From an uncultured Porphyromonas sp. (GTDB lineage Bacteria > Bacteroidota > Bacteroidia > Bacteroidales > Porphyromonadaceae), in NCBI GenBank assembly GCA_905372565.1, contig CAJPPK010000031.1, positions 1 through 20,596 on the forward strand: a DNA stretch of 20,596 nucleotides, written 5' to 3'. Both the position numbers and the translations under genes were made by a program. Under the pieces are notes generated by a model. That model was not told the origin of the DNA, made no database searches, and saw only the letters and a program-made list of their open reading frames with translations. This document shows, piece by piece, positions 7,001 through 14,784 of the stretch. How positions within the stretch are numbered: the stretch's first letter is position 1; every line of letters begins with the position of its first letter.

Positions 7001-9853
7001 ACCCGTACACAGCCCAAGAAGACGCTCACGCTCCAGTGGCATAGCTTCCGCAATCGTCTCATAGCTGGCTCCAAAGAGACCTGCCGTCTCACGCTACACA
7101 CCCCTGACGGGAAGCCAGCTACCGAGACAGCCGTAGCAGCCTGGATGTACGATAGCGCCCTAGATGCCTTCGGGAAACTGACTCCTTGGGAGCCTAGCTT
7201 GCGCCTTGATCAGACTTATGGATATGGCTACTATAGCTATCTAAGGAATGATGAGGATGGACTTCAGCCTGCTTCGGCTTGGTTCGATCGCTGGGAGGCT
7301 GAGCAACGCCATGGAGACTTCCGAGGAAGCGCCTTCCCCTCCGACCTCCAAGCACGCTGGAAGGCTAAACAAGCTGTTTCCGTAGCGGAATATGACACCT
7401 CTCTTTCACCCGTGATAGAGATCACCGATGCCTCGACGATGAGCCTCAGTGAGGGGCAAGCCCTCCGAGCGTTAAGATCAAATGGCGCTAAACGTGCCAA
7501 GATAGAGACCGCTCTCTTTGGCTCGAGAAGCGTCAATCAGAGCGCTCAAGAGCCTCCACGCCTCCGCACAAACTTCGCCGAGAATGCCTTCTTCTTCCCT
7601 AGTCTCACGACAGACGAGCAGGGCTCCGTCTCATGGAGCTTCGAGGTGCCGGAGCGACTCTCTCGCTGGCGAATGATGATCCTAGCTCATACTGCGAGCC
7701 TCGATCATCTGACAGAGGTGCAGATGATCGAGACCTACCGCCCCTTCAGCGTGCGTCCAGCACTCCCTCGCTTCTTAAACGAAGGTGATACGATCCGCCT
7801 CGTGACGGAGGTGCGAAACGAATCGGAGAAACCCCAGCAAGGTGAGCTGACGCTGGAGATCTTCAACCCCAATACGGAGGATGTGCTCCATACCGAGACG
7901 ACTAGCTTTGATGTTTCCAAGGGGAAGACACAGGCCTACACCCTCCCCCTAAAGGTCTATGGCGGTCTTGACTCGATCGGCCTACGTATCCTAGCTCGTA
8001 GTGATGAGGCTTCGGATGGAGAGCAGCACATCCTAGCCGTCCGACCTGCTCGACAGCCGATCACCGAGCGACTCACCTTCACTCGTCACCTACAGGGAGT
8101 AGATTCGGTCAGCCTTAAGAGCATCCTTCCCAAAGGTGTGGCACTAGATCTTGATGAGGAAGGGACCCTCTCTATTCAAGCGAATAGTCATGCTGCCTTC
8201 TCCGCCTTCTCTGCCCTGCAGGGATTGTCTACCTCTAAGGATGCTTCGGCCTTTGCCATCGCCACCTCACTCTACGCACAGATCCTCGTCCAGGCTCTTA
8301 AAGAGCAGTCCTCCCTCATCGACTGGGCTAGAGAGCGTCTTCGCAATGATCCTCTCCGCACTGCTCGTCTCCTTCAGACTCCATGGCTAGGCATCACCAC
8401 TAAGGAGCAGGAGGCCGAGCTCGACCTCGCCCGAAAGCTTATCGATAACCGCCCAGCGCTCGAGAGTGATCGTCTACTCGGTCAGCTAGAGAAACAGCAG
8501 GGGACAGATGGTCTCTGGGCTTGGTATCCAGGGATGTCGGGGAACCTCTACACCACAGAGACCGTCCTACGTCTACTCCTTCGTCTCCCGAGCGAGCGAC
8601 TAGAAAGTGCTCACCGCCTGCGTCTCGAGCGACTGATCCGCAAGGGGCTTCAGGCTCTGGAGCAGGAGACGATCCGCCTACACCAGCGTATCATGAGCAA
8701 GAAGGAGCCCATCGCTACTCCCGGGGATCTAGGGCTCAGCTACCTCGCTCTAAGTAAGGATGCTCAGCAGCGAGGCATCTTCTCCCCCTCCCATGCAGGC
8801 GAGAAGGCCGAAGGCTACTTCCTCTCTCGCCTACGCAGGGAAGCTCACCGCTTACCCCTCTGGCTAAAGCCCAGCGCAGGACGAGTCTTCCTGAGCTCAG
8901 GGGATGTAAAGCTCGCCCGAGCACTGGCGACCTCTCTCCGAGAGCATCTCATATCCGATGAGACAGGGTACTTCTTCGCCTCCCTGGGGGCTTCTCCCTA
9001 CAGCTGGATAGACAAGAGCATGTCTACGATCGTCGAGACACTCCAGCTCTTCCGACAGCTCAAACTGAAAGATAGCGTAGCCATCGACGGGATGACCCGC
9101 TGGATCATCAACCAAAAGCGCACGACGACCTGGAGCAATGAGCTCGCCAGCGCAGATGCGATCCACGCCCTCCTACTCGGAGATCCCTCGCAGAGCTACT
9201 ATCACTACAACCACCTCGGCATCGAAGTTCCTTTGAAAGGCAACGTAAGCCTCAATACATGGGGAGATGCTATCACGACGAATATCCCTATCGCTCGACT
9301 CCGCAGCACCAACCCTCAGATCATCCTTCAGCAAGACAGTCTAGGCGTCGTGTGGGGTGCAGCGATCGCCTCCTACACACTACCTACCGCCTCGGTGCAG
9401 ACGGCTAGCGGGAAGGAGCTTCGCCTTCAGCGGGAAGTCTTCGTTGTCCACAAGCAGGGAGACAAGGAGGAGCTTCTTCCCCTACGAGAGGGGCACGAGC
9501 TTCGTGTCGGCGATCGGATACGTACGAGGATCACCATCCAGCTTGACCGAGCGATGGACTTCCTCCGCCTGAGTGATCCACGCAGTGGCTATACGGAGCC
9601 AGTCAATCAGATCCCCTCCTACGCTTGGGGCGAAGGCACGGGCTACTACCTGGAGCCCAAGGACCAGCAGACTAACTTCTACATCGACCATCTGCCCCGA
9701 GGGAGCTACCTCGTCTGGTACGATGAGCTCGTTGCTCGCTCAGGGACCTTCCATGGAGGAGTGACGGAGCTCGTCTCCTGCTATGCGCCGGAGTTTGGTG
9801 CACATACGGCCGTAGCACCTACCCAGATCGTCCTCCCTCTCCAAGGTAAGTAA
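4073..9853 (+). CDS. Alpha-2-macroglobulin-like large secreted protein without a thioester
   Basis: The protein has 1926 residues from the ATG at 4073; a GTG codon directly precedes it and is less likely as a start. The N-terminus is a signal peptide (hydrophobic to about residue 27, ending AEA). After a helical N-terminal part come macroglobulin domains: PDRPAYRPGQTARFYG (about 547-562), DRFGRFSASC, and the FEYKR segment typical of Bacteroidota members. FAENAFFFPSLTTDEQGSVS near 1167 and the following WRMMILAHT mark the A2M domain. The alpha-helical toroid follows, with WAWYPGMSGNLYTTETVL near 1484. The C-terminus has CYAPEFGAH, typical of bacterial A2Ms. Where families with a thioester carry CxEQ (about residue 1385), this protein has GLSTSKDAS and no Cys. 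Bacterial A2Ms trap proteases in the periplasm or at the surface; without the thioester, trapping would be non-covalent. The gene stands alone between two strong terminators. Confidence 0.92.
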   Translation: MKKEISRLIAVLLLAPALALGAVSAEAQKKATSPISRTALHKAIEQDRPKEALYQARGLKAQAQDTKDFPLLLETKKTIWEQLERLDPTQPSTSYKSLHELSQLPWLKPLDRAALRLFLLEYYLKPYYYARHENRPVRKVYDPVDPSEWREEQFLAFYTTHVDQLLSDLPLLTQSLSPYSRLFDQGSKEGLEGRTFASELLRQLTSSSAKILSGLRKKTLQTLQTLDPASLPPYTASFIDQQTTIDRLEQLDPSAKETALPAELEGFLQRWGKDKVINHYISWLKNDSHARGLAKVRWLERIKQVARALSKQQLDALNSSIRYAREAQLTLQLPDLLVGRRTATLTIPQAYLVREVEVSLYAAPKNYNPTQTEWSITKGQLPLWTKRITLSLDSLGQLAKEEQVEISVPEAGAYLVKSNYLLDKEANGTRDSQTDYLNATDYIALKKMTSRQNSVQWLEALTGKPLSGASFESYKRENWHQPAQKVGLVKADAWGRFPVGQATLFHLADSRDPLLAEVPQSIDIDKGFKLFEVSEQEPQRIQGFVTPDRPAYRPGQTARFYGILSRIFPQAEKAVVVPDAPLRVMISDASGNIVHTEWVTTDRFGRFSASCQLPINCLTGSHSVEVSLRDKKVNFSSDFQVFEYKRMDALLTLDTPQLPLQAGNKVTITGSLRTLSGSPIPGAKVNYTLKTNRLFFHLFEEYSLGQPSQNLVGEDPITTDSEGRFSIPITLPELPTQEEELFEGRRISFPWHTYTLEVTATDATGEIHSESLHLPAGKNVGRIAPSLDTFIDKHAEKTLLSFGTFTIEKFACDVNYSIEQEERKLFSSTTSTTGANVDLAPHLQSLAPGRYELHYRTSFSDSLEYAGSQAFYLFDSKKIGKLKDLRAPLLLSPGSGHYSATESPVIYWASSLPKAYIFYEIYTAQGMLMEGLLRSEPGRVQALPIDLSKRTELPEEINVRFWTVQDGHFIEEKTDLTRTQPKKTLTLQWHSFRNRLIAGSKETCRLTLHTPDGKPATETAVAAWMYDSALDAFGKLTPWEPSLRLDQTYGYGYYSYLRNDEDGLQPASAWFDRWEAEQRHGDFRGSAFPSDLQARWKAKQAVSVAEYDTSLSPVIEITDASTMSLSEGQALRALRSNGAKRAKIETALFGSRSVNQSAQEPPRLRTNFAENAFFFPSLTTDEQGSVSWSFEVPERLSRWRMMILAHTASLDHLTEVQMIETYRPFSVRPALPRFLNEGDTIRLVTEVRNESEKPQQGELTLEIFNPNTEDVLHTETTSFDVSKGKTQAYTLPLKVYGGLDSIGLRILARSDEASDGEQHILAVRPARQPITERLTFTRHLQGVDSVSLKSILPKGVALDLDEEGTLSIQANSHAAFSAFSALQGLSTSKDASAFAIATSLYAQILVQALKEQSSLIDWARERLRNDPLRTARLLQTPWLGITTKEQEAELDLARKLIDNRPALESDRLLGQLEKQQGTDGLWAWYPGMSGNLYTTETVLRLLLRLPSERLESAHRLRLERLIRKGLQALEQETIRLHQRIMSKKEPIATPGDLGLSYLALSKDAQQRGIFSPSHAGEKAEGYFLSRLRREAHRLPLWLKPSAGRVFLSSGDVKLARALATSLREHLISDETGYFFASLGASPYSWIDKSMSTIVETLQLFRQLKLKDSVAIDGMTRWIINQKRTTTWSNELASADAIHALLLGDPSQSYYHYNHLGIEVPLKGNVSLNTWGDAITTNIPIARLRSTNPQIILQQDSLGVVWGAAIASYTLPTASVQTASGKELRLQREVFVVHKQGDKEELLPLREGHELRVGDRIRTRITIQLDRAMDFLRLSDPRSGYTEPVNQIPSYAWGEGTGYYLEPKDQQTNFYIDHLPRGSYLVWYDELVARSGTFHGGVTELVSCYAPEFGAHTAVAPTQIVLPLQGK

Positions 9854-9869
9854 GCCCACCTACAGATAC

Positions 9870-9909
9870 AGCTCCCGCCGTCGCTTCTCTAGAAGTGACG
9901 GCGGGAGCT
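9870..9909 (+). terminator. Intrinsic terminator of the A2M gene
   Basis: A 19-bp stem (9870-9888 with 9891-9909, one G:T wobble) carries the core CTCCCGCCGTC and is followed by CTTCTATTT. It starts 17 nt after the stop codon. Confidence 0.9.
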
Positions 9910-10045
9910 CTTCTATTTATCCCTCTCGGAGGATTTCAGCTCCATCGAGGCATTCTAACCTTTCGATCTCGCCTAGTGGAACGGAACACCAGCAAGTGCC
10001 GATACCCCTCTATGCTAGGCTTGGGTAGGTAGTAACGGGGAAAAA

Positions 10046-10098
10046 GCAACGTTGGAATGCATCAGAAGCAACGTTGCTTTCTCCTAATTGCAACGTTG
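10046..10098. repeat. Three CAACGTTG palindromes at exactly 22-bp spacing
   Basis: GCAACGTTG occurs with its CAACGTTG core at 10047, 10069 and 10091, a period of exactly 22 bp. The middle copy is a full GCAACGTTGC palindrome. The 13-14 bp between cores is not conserved. A degenerate copy, GCAACGTCGC, starts at 10151, out of phase. The array lies in a 540-bp stretch between the A2M terminator and pth that otherwise holds no convincing gene. Two helical turns of spacing would put all sites on one face of the DNA. Confidence 0.7.
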
Positions 10099-10353
10099 AA
10101 ATTAGACACTTCATTCCTATTCATCCAGCGCAATCACTACCAATGCACACGCAACGTCGCTAGATACGAAGACTCGGCGTCTCCCTATACACACTCCCGA
10201 ATGAAAGGCTTCCCTCCACCCCTACATAGGTACTATCACTTCCGACTAGGCCTCTATCCAGAGCATCTCATTCCCCTTTATCTCACGGATGATACAAGGC
10301 TGACCGACACGGCTAAGGGCAAGGCTCGGGAGCGGGGTCTCCTCACTTTTCCG

Positions 10354-10361
10354 TACCTTCG
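10354..10361 (+). promoter_or_regulatory. Possible -7 element for pth-ridA
   Basis: TACCTTCG differs at one base from TAnnTTTG and lies 33 bp before the pth ATG. No TTG at the -33 spacing is seen. It is the best candidate in the region but weak. Confidence 0.35.
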
Positions 10362-10394
10362 TAGTGATACTCTGGTAGATTAATAGACCTCACA

Positions 10395-10958
10395 ATGAAG
10401 TACCTCATCGTCGGCCTCGGGAATATCGGTGCCGAATATGATAAGACGCGCCATAACATCGGCTTCCGAATCGCTGATGCGCTGGCAGAAAAGATGCAAG
10501 TGCGCTTCGAGACCAAGCGCTACGGAGATGTCGCTCTCGGACGCGTCAAGAGCGCCCAACTGCTCCTCCTCAAACCTTCAACCTATATGAATCTTAGTGG
10601 CGAAGCGGTACGCTACTGGATGAGTACCGAGAAGATCCCCGTGGAGCGTGTACTCGTACTCGTCGATGATCTAGCTCTCCCCTTTGGCACGCTTCGCCTA
10701 AAGGGTAAGGGAAGTGATGCAGGGCACAACGGGCTGAAGAATATCGCCCAGCTCCTCGGGACACAGTCCTATCCTCGCCTACGCTTCGGTATCGGGAATG
10801 ACTTCCCACAGGGTCTGCAGATCAACTATGTCCTCGGTCGCTTCTCAGACGAAGAAGAGTCCGCCCTACCCGAGCTCCTCACCCGAAGCTGTCAAGCTGT
10901 CGAATCCTTCTGCCTAGAAGGTATCAGCCGAGCGATGAATACCTTCAACACCAAGTAG
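10395..10958 (+). CDS. pth: Peptidyl-tRNA hydrolase
   Basis: Pth frees tRNAs from peptidyl-tRNAs that drop off the ribosome and is usually essential. The 187-residue protein has the family length. Catalytic and binding residues are all visible: N10 in GLGNIG, H20 in TRHNIGF, N66 in TYMNLSG, D91 in VDDLALPFG, and GHNG with N112. The ATG at 10395 gives the standard N-terminus, with beta-strand residues YLIVGLGN directly at the start. ridA follows 35 nt later on the same strand, so the two are probably co-transcribed. Confidence 0.97.
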   Translation: MKYLIVGLGNIGAEYDKTRHNIGFRIADALAEKMQVRFETKRYGDVALGRVKSAQLLLLKPSTYMNLSGEAVRYWMSTEKIPVERVLVLVDDLALPFGTLRLKGKGSDAGHNGLKNIAQLLGTQSYPRLRFGIGNDFPQGLQINYVLGRFSDEEESALPELLTRSCQAVESFCLEGISRAMNTFNTK

Positions 10959-10993
10959 CCTAACCCATCATCATTCAAATAAACACAAGCCCT

Positions 10994-11371
10994 ATGAAGC
11001 AAGTCATCAGCACGACCGAGGCTCCCGCAGCGATCGGTCCCTACAGCCAAGCAATCCTCGTCGGTAATACCCTCTTTGCCTCTGGCCAGCTAGGCATCGA
11101 TCCTAAGACCGGAGAATTCCCCTCGGGGGTCACGGCACAGACCGAGCAGTCCTTCCGCAACATCCACGCTATCCTCAAGGAAGCTGGACTGACGATCGAC
11201 CACGTCGTGAAGACCACCGTCTTCCTCGCCGACATGGCAGACTTTGCTGCGATGAATGCGGTCTATGAGAAGCAGTTCTCAGGCACCTTCCCTGCACGCT
11301 CAGCCGTCGCAGTGAAGACGCTCCCTAAGAATGGTCTCGTCGAGATCGAGATCATTGCCGTCAAGGACTAA
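10994..11371 (+). CDS. ridA: 2-iminobutanoate/2-iminopropanoate deaminase (RidA family)
   Basis: RidA hydrolyses reactive enamine/imine intermediates released by PLP enzymes such as threonine dehydratase, preventing damage to other PLP enzymes. The 125-residue length is typical of the trimer-forming family. Signature parts are AIGPYSQA (Y17), FASGQLGIDP (G31), FPARSAVAV with the carboxylate-binding Arg102, and LPKNGLVEIEIIAV with the conserved Glu near 119. These features match the active Rid clade rather than Rid-like groups lacking Arg. It follows pth by 35 nt and is closed by a large hairpin. Confidence 0.95.
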   Translation: MKQVISTTEAPAAIGPYSQAILVGNTLFASGQLGIDPKTGEFPSGVTAQTEQSFRNIHAILKEAGLTIDHVVKTTVFLADMADFAAMNAVYEKQFSGTFPARSAVAVKTLPKNGLVEIEIIAVKD

Positions 11372-11394
11372 GCTCTCCCCTCGCTAACGCTCTC

Positions 11395-11441
11395 CCCCCA
11401 AGTCTGCTCCTCTAGGTGACCTCCTAGAGGGTACTTGGGGG
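11395..11441 (+). terminator. Two-tier hairpin after ridA
   Basis: The outer stem CCCCCAAGT (11395-11403) / ACTTGGGGG (11433-11441) encloses the inner stem CCTCTAGG (11409-11416) / CCTAGAGG (11423-11430). No strong T tract follows, so termination may be partial and the downstream phosphotransferase gene could receive readthrough. Confidence 0.7.
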
Positions 11442-11468
11442 CTTCGTCTACCTAGTCACCTGCTATCA

Positions 11469-13292
11469 ATGAGATTTCAGCGCTTACGCTACCTCTTTCG
11501 CTTTAGCCTTGTCTTACTTGCGAGCTTCATATTACAGAAGCTCGCTTTCCTCTTCTCCACCCGTCCCGCAGGAGAGGAGCTAACCCTACAAGACCTACTA
11601 GCAGTCTGTGGGCATGGCCTAAGTCTAGATAGTTCTGTGCTAGGCTACCTTCTAGTCTTCCCACTCCTCATCGTCGGGCTCAGTGGTATCCTTGCCCCCC
11701 ACCCCCTACGCAAGGTGCTCACTGGCTACCATGGCTTGATCAGCCTACTCCTTGCGCTGATGACCATCGGGGACCTTCGGCTCTATCCCTTCTGGGGCTT
11801 CAAGCTCGATGCGACGATCTTTCAGTACCTCGACACTCCTGGGGAGGCTGTAGCGAGTGTAGACCTATCCTTCATCCTGGTGAGCCTATTCCTCGTAGCT
11901 CTCTGGACGATCGGGCTCTTCTTCGCTCTCCGATGGAGCCTTCAGGGCGTTTGGGAGAAGCCCCGACGTCCATGGCTCACACTCACGGCTAGCCTACTCA
12001 GTCTAGCTCCCACCTTCCTCCTCATCCGAGGGAGCGTCACCCAAGCGACAGCCAACGTCGGGCAGGTTTACTTCAGTAATCGCCCATGGCTCAATCATGC
12101 AGCGGTCAATCCGACCTTCAGCTTGATCTCCTCATTGACCAAGCTCGAGGACTACGATGCAGAGTATAACTTCTTCCCCGAGGAAGAGCGAGCGAAGCTA
12201 TTCGCTGGACTCTATCCGCCCCCTTCTCCCGCAGCAGACACCCTACTGAAGACGACCCGCCCAAACATTCTCCTCATCCTTATGGAGAGCTTCGGCGCTC
12301 GCTATGTAGGCTGTCTCGGAGGTGAACCAGGTGTCTCCCCCCACTTCGATCGCCTAGCCCAGGAAGGGGTACTCTTCACCCAGTGCTATGCGAATAGCTA
12401 CCGCACCGACCGAGGGATGCTATCGACACTGAGCGGTTACCCAAGCTTCCCCAAGCACTCGCTCATGAAGCTCCCCGCTAAAAGCCGTACTCTCTCGAGC
12501 TTAGCACTTCAGCTCAAGAGGCAGGGCTACTCCACGAGCTTCTTCTATGGAGGCGATGCGAACTTCACCAATACACGAGGCTATCTCGTCTCTACGGGCT
12601 ATGACAAGGTGGCCGATGAGCACACACTCTCTCGGCAGTTACCCCGCTCGAACTGGGGAGTACCCGATGCCCCAATGCTCGACCTCGTCTACGAAGAGAT
12701 CCAGCGAGAGCCCCAAGGTCGCCCGTGGCATAAGCTCCTCCTAACCCTCAGTAGCCATGAACCCTTCGATGTACCCTATCAGCGTCTAGAGCGACCTGTG
12801 CCCAATGCCTTCGCCTATCTAGATGCCAGTCTAGGGAGCTTCATCGATCGACTGAAGGCTACTCCAGCTTGGGAGAATCTACTTGTCATCTGTATCGCTG
12901 ACCATGGATATACCGAGGATGGTCGTGGCGTACGTAATGTACCAGAAGCACAGCACATCCCTCTACTTCTGCTCGGAGGAGCCCTTCGACAGTCTAAGCA
13001 GATCGACGTCCTACTCACACAGTCCGATCTCGTCGCTACCCTACTAGCCCAGCTACAGCTCCCCTATACAGACTTCCCCTTCAGCAGGAATGTCCTCGGG
13101 AGTAGCTATAGCTATCCTTTCGCTTACTACACCTTCAATGATGGCTTTGGCTTCATCGACTCAACTGGAGTCACCGTGGTAGACAATGCCTTGGGTAAGC
13201 CCCTCATTGACAAGCCTTCGCCCTCGCCTCTACGTCGTGCTCGAGGAGAAGTACTGCTTCAGACGACGCACGACGATCTCGCCCGACGCTAA
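11469..13292 (+). CDS. LTA synthase-like membrane phosphotransferase (alkaline phosphatase superfamily)
   Basis: A 607-residue protein. About five hydrophobic segments in residues 10-190 form a membrane domain. A periplasmic sulfatase-like domain follows (about 264-580). Metal and catalytic positions match the LtaS/MdoB/EptA group: E273 in LMESFG, the likely nucleophile T313 in YRTDRGMLSTLSGYP, H430 in SSHEPF and D478-H479 in ADHGYTEDGRG. Such enzymes move phosphoglycerol or phosphoethanolamine from phospholipids to an extracytoplasmic acceptor. Gram-negative bacteria have no lipoteichoic acid, so the acceptor here is likely a glycolipid, lipid A or a surface glycan; this is unknown. The start at 11469 gives a basic residue cluster before the first helix. 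No promoter is evident, and the ridA hairpin lies just upstream. Confidence 0.88.
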   Translation: MRFQRLRYLFRFSLVLLASFILQKLAFLFSTRPAGEELTLQDLLAVCGHGLSLDSSVLGYLLVFPLLIVGLSGILAPHPLRKVLTGYHGLISLLLALMTIGDLRLYPFWGFKLDATIFQYLDTPGEAVASVDLSFILVSLFLVALWTIGLFFALRWSLQGVWEKPRRPWLTLTASLLSLAPTFLLIRGSVTQATANVGQVYFSNRPWLNHAAVNPTFSLISSLTKLEDYDAEYNFFPEEERAKLFAGLYPPPSPAADTLLKTTRPNILLILMESFGARYVGCLGGEPGVSPHFDRLAQEGVLFTQCYANSYRTDRGMLSTLSGYPSFPKHSLMKLPAKSRTLSSLALQLKRQGYSTSFFYGGDANFTNTRGYLVSTGYDKVADEHTLSRQLPRSNWGVPDAPMLDLVYEEIQREPQGRPWHKLLLTLSSHEPFDVPYQRLERPVPNAFAYLDASLGSFIDRLKATPAWENLLVICIADHGYTEDGRGVRNVPEAQHIPLLLLGGALRQSKQIDVLLTQSDLVATLLAQLQLPYTDFPFSRNVLGSSYSYPFAYYTFNDGFGFIDSTGVTVVDNALGKPLIDKPSPSPLRRARGEVLLQTTHDDLARR

Positions 13293-13348
13293 GGCTTGCA
13301 TATATGGCAGAATTTAGCGAACATTGTAATTAGCAAGATTAAGACATC

Positions 13349-13382
13349 GCTAGCCCACTCACACTCATGAGTATAAGCTAGC
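13349..13382 (+). promoter_or_regulatory. Nested inverted repeat upstream of murD
   Basis: GCTAGC (13349-13354 and 13377-13382) flanks ACTCATGAGT (13363-13372), itself a perfect palindrome. It lies in the AT-rich 112-bp gap between the phosphotransferase stop and the murD start. It may be a terminator of the upstream gene or a control site in the murD leader. No TAnnTTTG element is seen in the gap. Confidence 0.4.
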
Positions 13383-13404
13383 ATCAAGACCTATATACGC
13401 AGAT

Positions 13405-14784
13405 ATGAGCACAGAGAAGTTCCACGCCGTCGTCCTCGGCGCTGGAGAGAGTGGAGTAGGTGCAGCACTACTGTACCAAAGTCGTGGTGTCTCCGTCTTC
13501 GTCTCCGACTACGGAAGTATCGCACCTAAGTATAAGGAAGAGCTCGAGGAGCATGGCATCCCCTATGAGGAAGGATGCCACTCGACCGATCTCATCCTTC
13601 GCTCAGAAGAGATCGTTAAGAGCCCAGGAATCCCTGAGAAGGCTCCTATCATGCAAGCCGTACGAGCACAGGGCATCCCCGTCATCTCCGAGATCGAGCT
13701 AGCAGGTCGCTACCTCCGAGGGAAGGCGATCGGTATCACCGGGAGCAACGGGAAGACGACCACTACCATGTGGCTACACCATATCCTCTCCGAGGCGGGG
13801 ATGAAGGTCGGGCTTGCAGGGAATGTAGGATTTAGTCTTGCTCGTCAGGTGATCACAGAGGATCAACCCGATTACTTCGTCATCGAGCTAAGTAGCTTCC
13901 AGCTAGATGATATGCACGACTTCCGTGTACACATAGCCCTGCTGATGAACATCACCCCAGACCATCTCGACCGCTACCACTATAACTTCGAAGAGTACGC
14001 GCTAGCGAAGATGCGTATCCTACAGAACCAAACCTCCGAAGACGCCTTCATCTACTGGGGAGAGGATCCTTTCATCGCTCAGTATGTCATGGATCACCAG
14101 CCCATGCCGATGCAGACGCTTCCCTTCCTCACCTATCCTCAGGCTGGCTCTGCGGCGGATAAAAGCGATGACAACAAGCTCTGCCTGCACTTCGATGATC
14201 ACCAGTTTGAGTTCCCCATCGAAGATCTTGCCCTCCAAGGTCCACACAACCTACAGAATGCCATGGCTGCCTCGATCGCAGCCCTTCGTCTGGGAGTCTC
14301 CACCGAAGTACTTGATCAAGCTCTACGTGACTTCGTCAATGTACCTCACCGCCTAGAGAAGGTCGGCGTGCTGGATGGTGTCCGCTATATCAATGACTCT
14401 AAGGCTACGAACGTCAGCTCCACCTACTACGCTCTACGTACGATGACGACTCCCTATGTCCTCATCCTAGGTGGAGAAGATAAGGGGAACGACTACCTAG
14501 ACATCACGGAGCTCATCACCTCGGGGGCACGTGGTCTCATCTTCCTCACGACGGATGTACTCAAGCTATATAAGAGCTTCCATGGCAAGGTCGATCAGAT
14601 CGCCTCAGCGCTATCGATGGAGGAGGCTATCGAGCATGCTCGTGCTATGGCACAGCCTGGAGATACCGTTCTTCTAAGTCCGGCATGTGCGAGCTTCGAC
14701 CTCTTCAAAAGCTACATCCATCGAGGCGACTGCTTCCGCACTATCGTCCAGGAGCTAATCAAGAAGGAGGGACAGCATGCCTAG
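13405..14784 (+). CDS. murD: UDP-N-acetylmuramoyl-L-alanine--D-glutamate ligase
   Basis: MurD adds D-glutamate to UDP-MurNAc-L-Ala with ATP in the cytoplasmic stage of peptidoglycan synthesis. The 459-residue protein has the three-domain plan: a Rossmann-like N-terminal domain (VVLGAGESGVGAA, 9-21), a central ATPase domain with P-loop GITGSNGKTTTT (110-121) and MNITPDHLDRY, and a C-terminal ligase domain with YINDSKATN and LILGGEDKG. SPGIP and the late LSPACASFDLF are Mur ligase signatures close to MurD. It overlaps ftsW by 8 nt and starts the murD-ftsW-murG unit. Confidence 0.97.
   Translation: MSTEKFHAVVLGAGESGVGAALLYQSRGVSVFVSDYGSIAPKYKEELEEHGIPYEEGCHSTDLILRSEEIVKSPGIPEKAPIMQAVRAQGIPVISEIELAGRYLRGKAIGITGSNGKTTTTMWLHHILSEAGMKVGLAGNVGFSLARQVITEDQPDYFVIELSSFQLDDMHDFRVHIALLMNITPDHLDRYHYNFEEYALAKMRILQNQTSEDAFIYWGEDPFIAQYVMDHQPMPMQTLPFLTYPQAGSAADKSDDNKLCLHFDDHQFEFPIEDLALQGPHNLQNAMAASIAALRLGVSTEVLDQALRDFVNVPHRLEKVGVLDGVRYINDSKATNVSSTYYALRTMTTPYVLILGGEDKGNDYLDITELITSGARGLIFLTTDVLKLYKSFHGKVDQIASALSMEEAIEHARAMAQPGDTVLLSPACASFDLFKSYIHRGDCFRTIVQELIKKEGQHA
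14764..14770 (+). promoter_or_regulatory. Full Shine-Dalgarno sequence before ftsW
   Basis: AAGGAGG lies 6 nt before the ftsW ATG, inside the murD coding end. Strong Shine-Dalgarno sites are rare in Bacteroidota. It also encodes Lys-Glu-Gly of MurD, so it may be coincidental. It supports the ATG at 14777 as the start. Confidence 0.4.

Noticed and set aside
10057..10383. Open frame of 108 codons in the A2M-pth gap
   Set aside because: Its start lies inside the CAACGTTG array. The protein has no family resemblance, and codon use and composition are unlike its neighbours.
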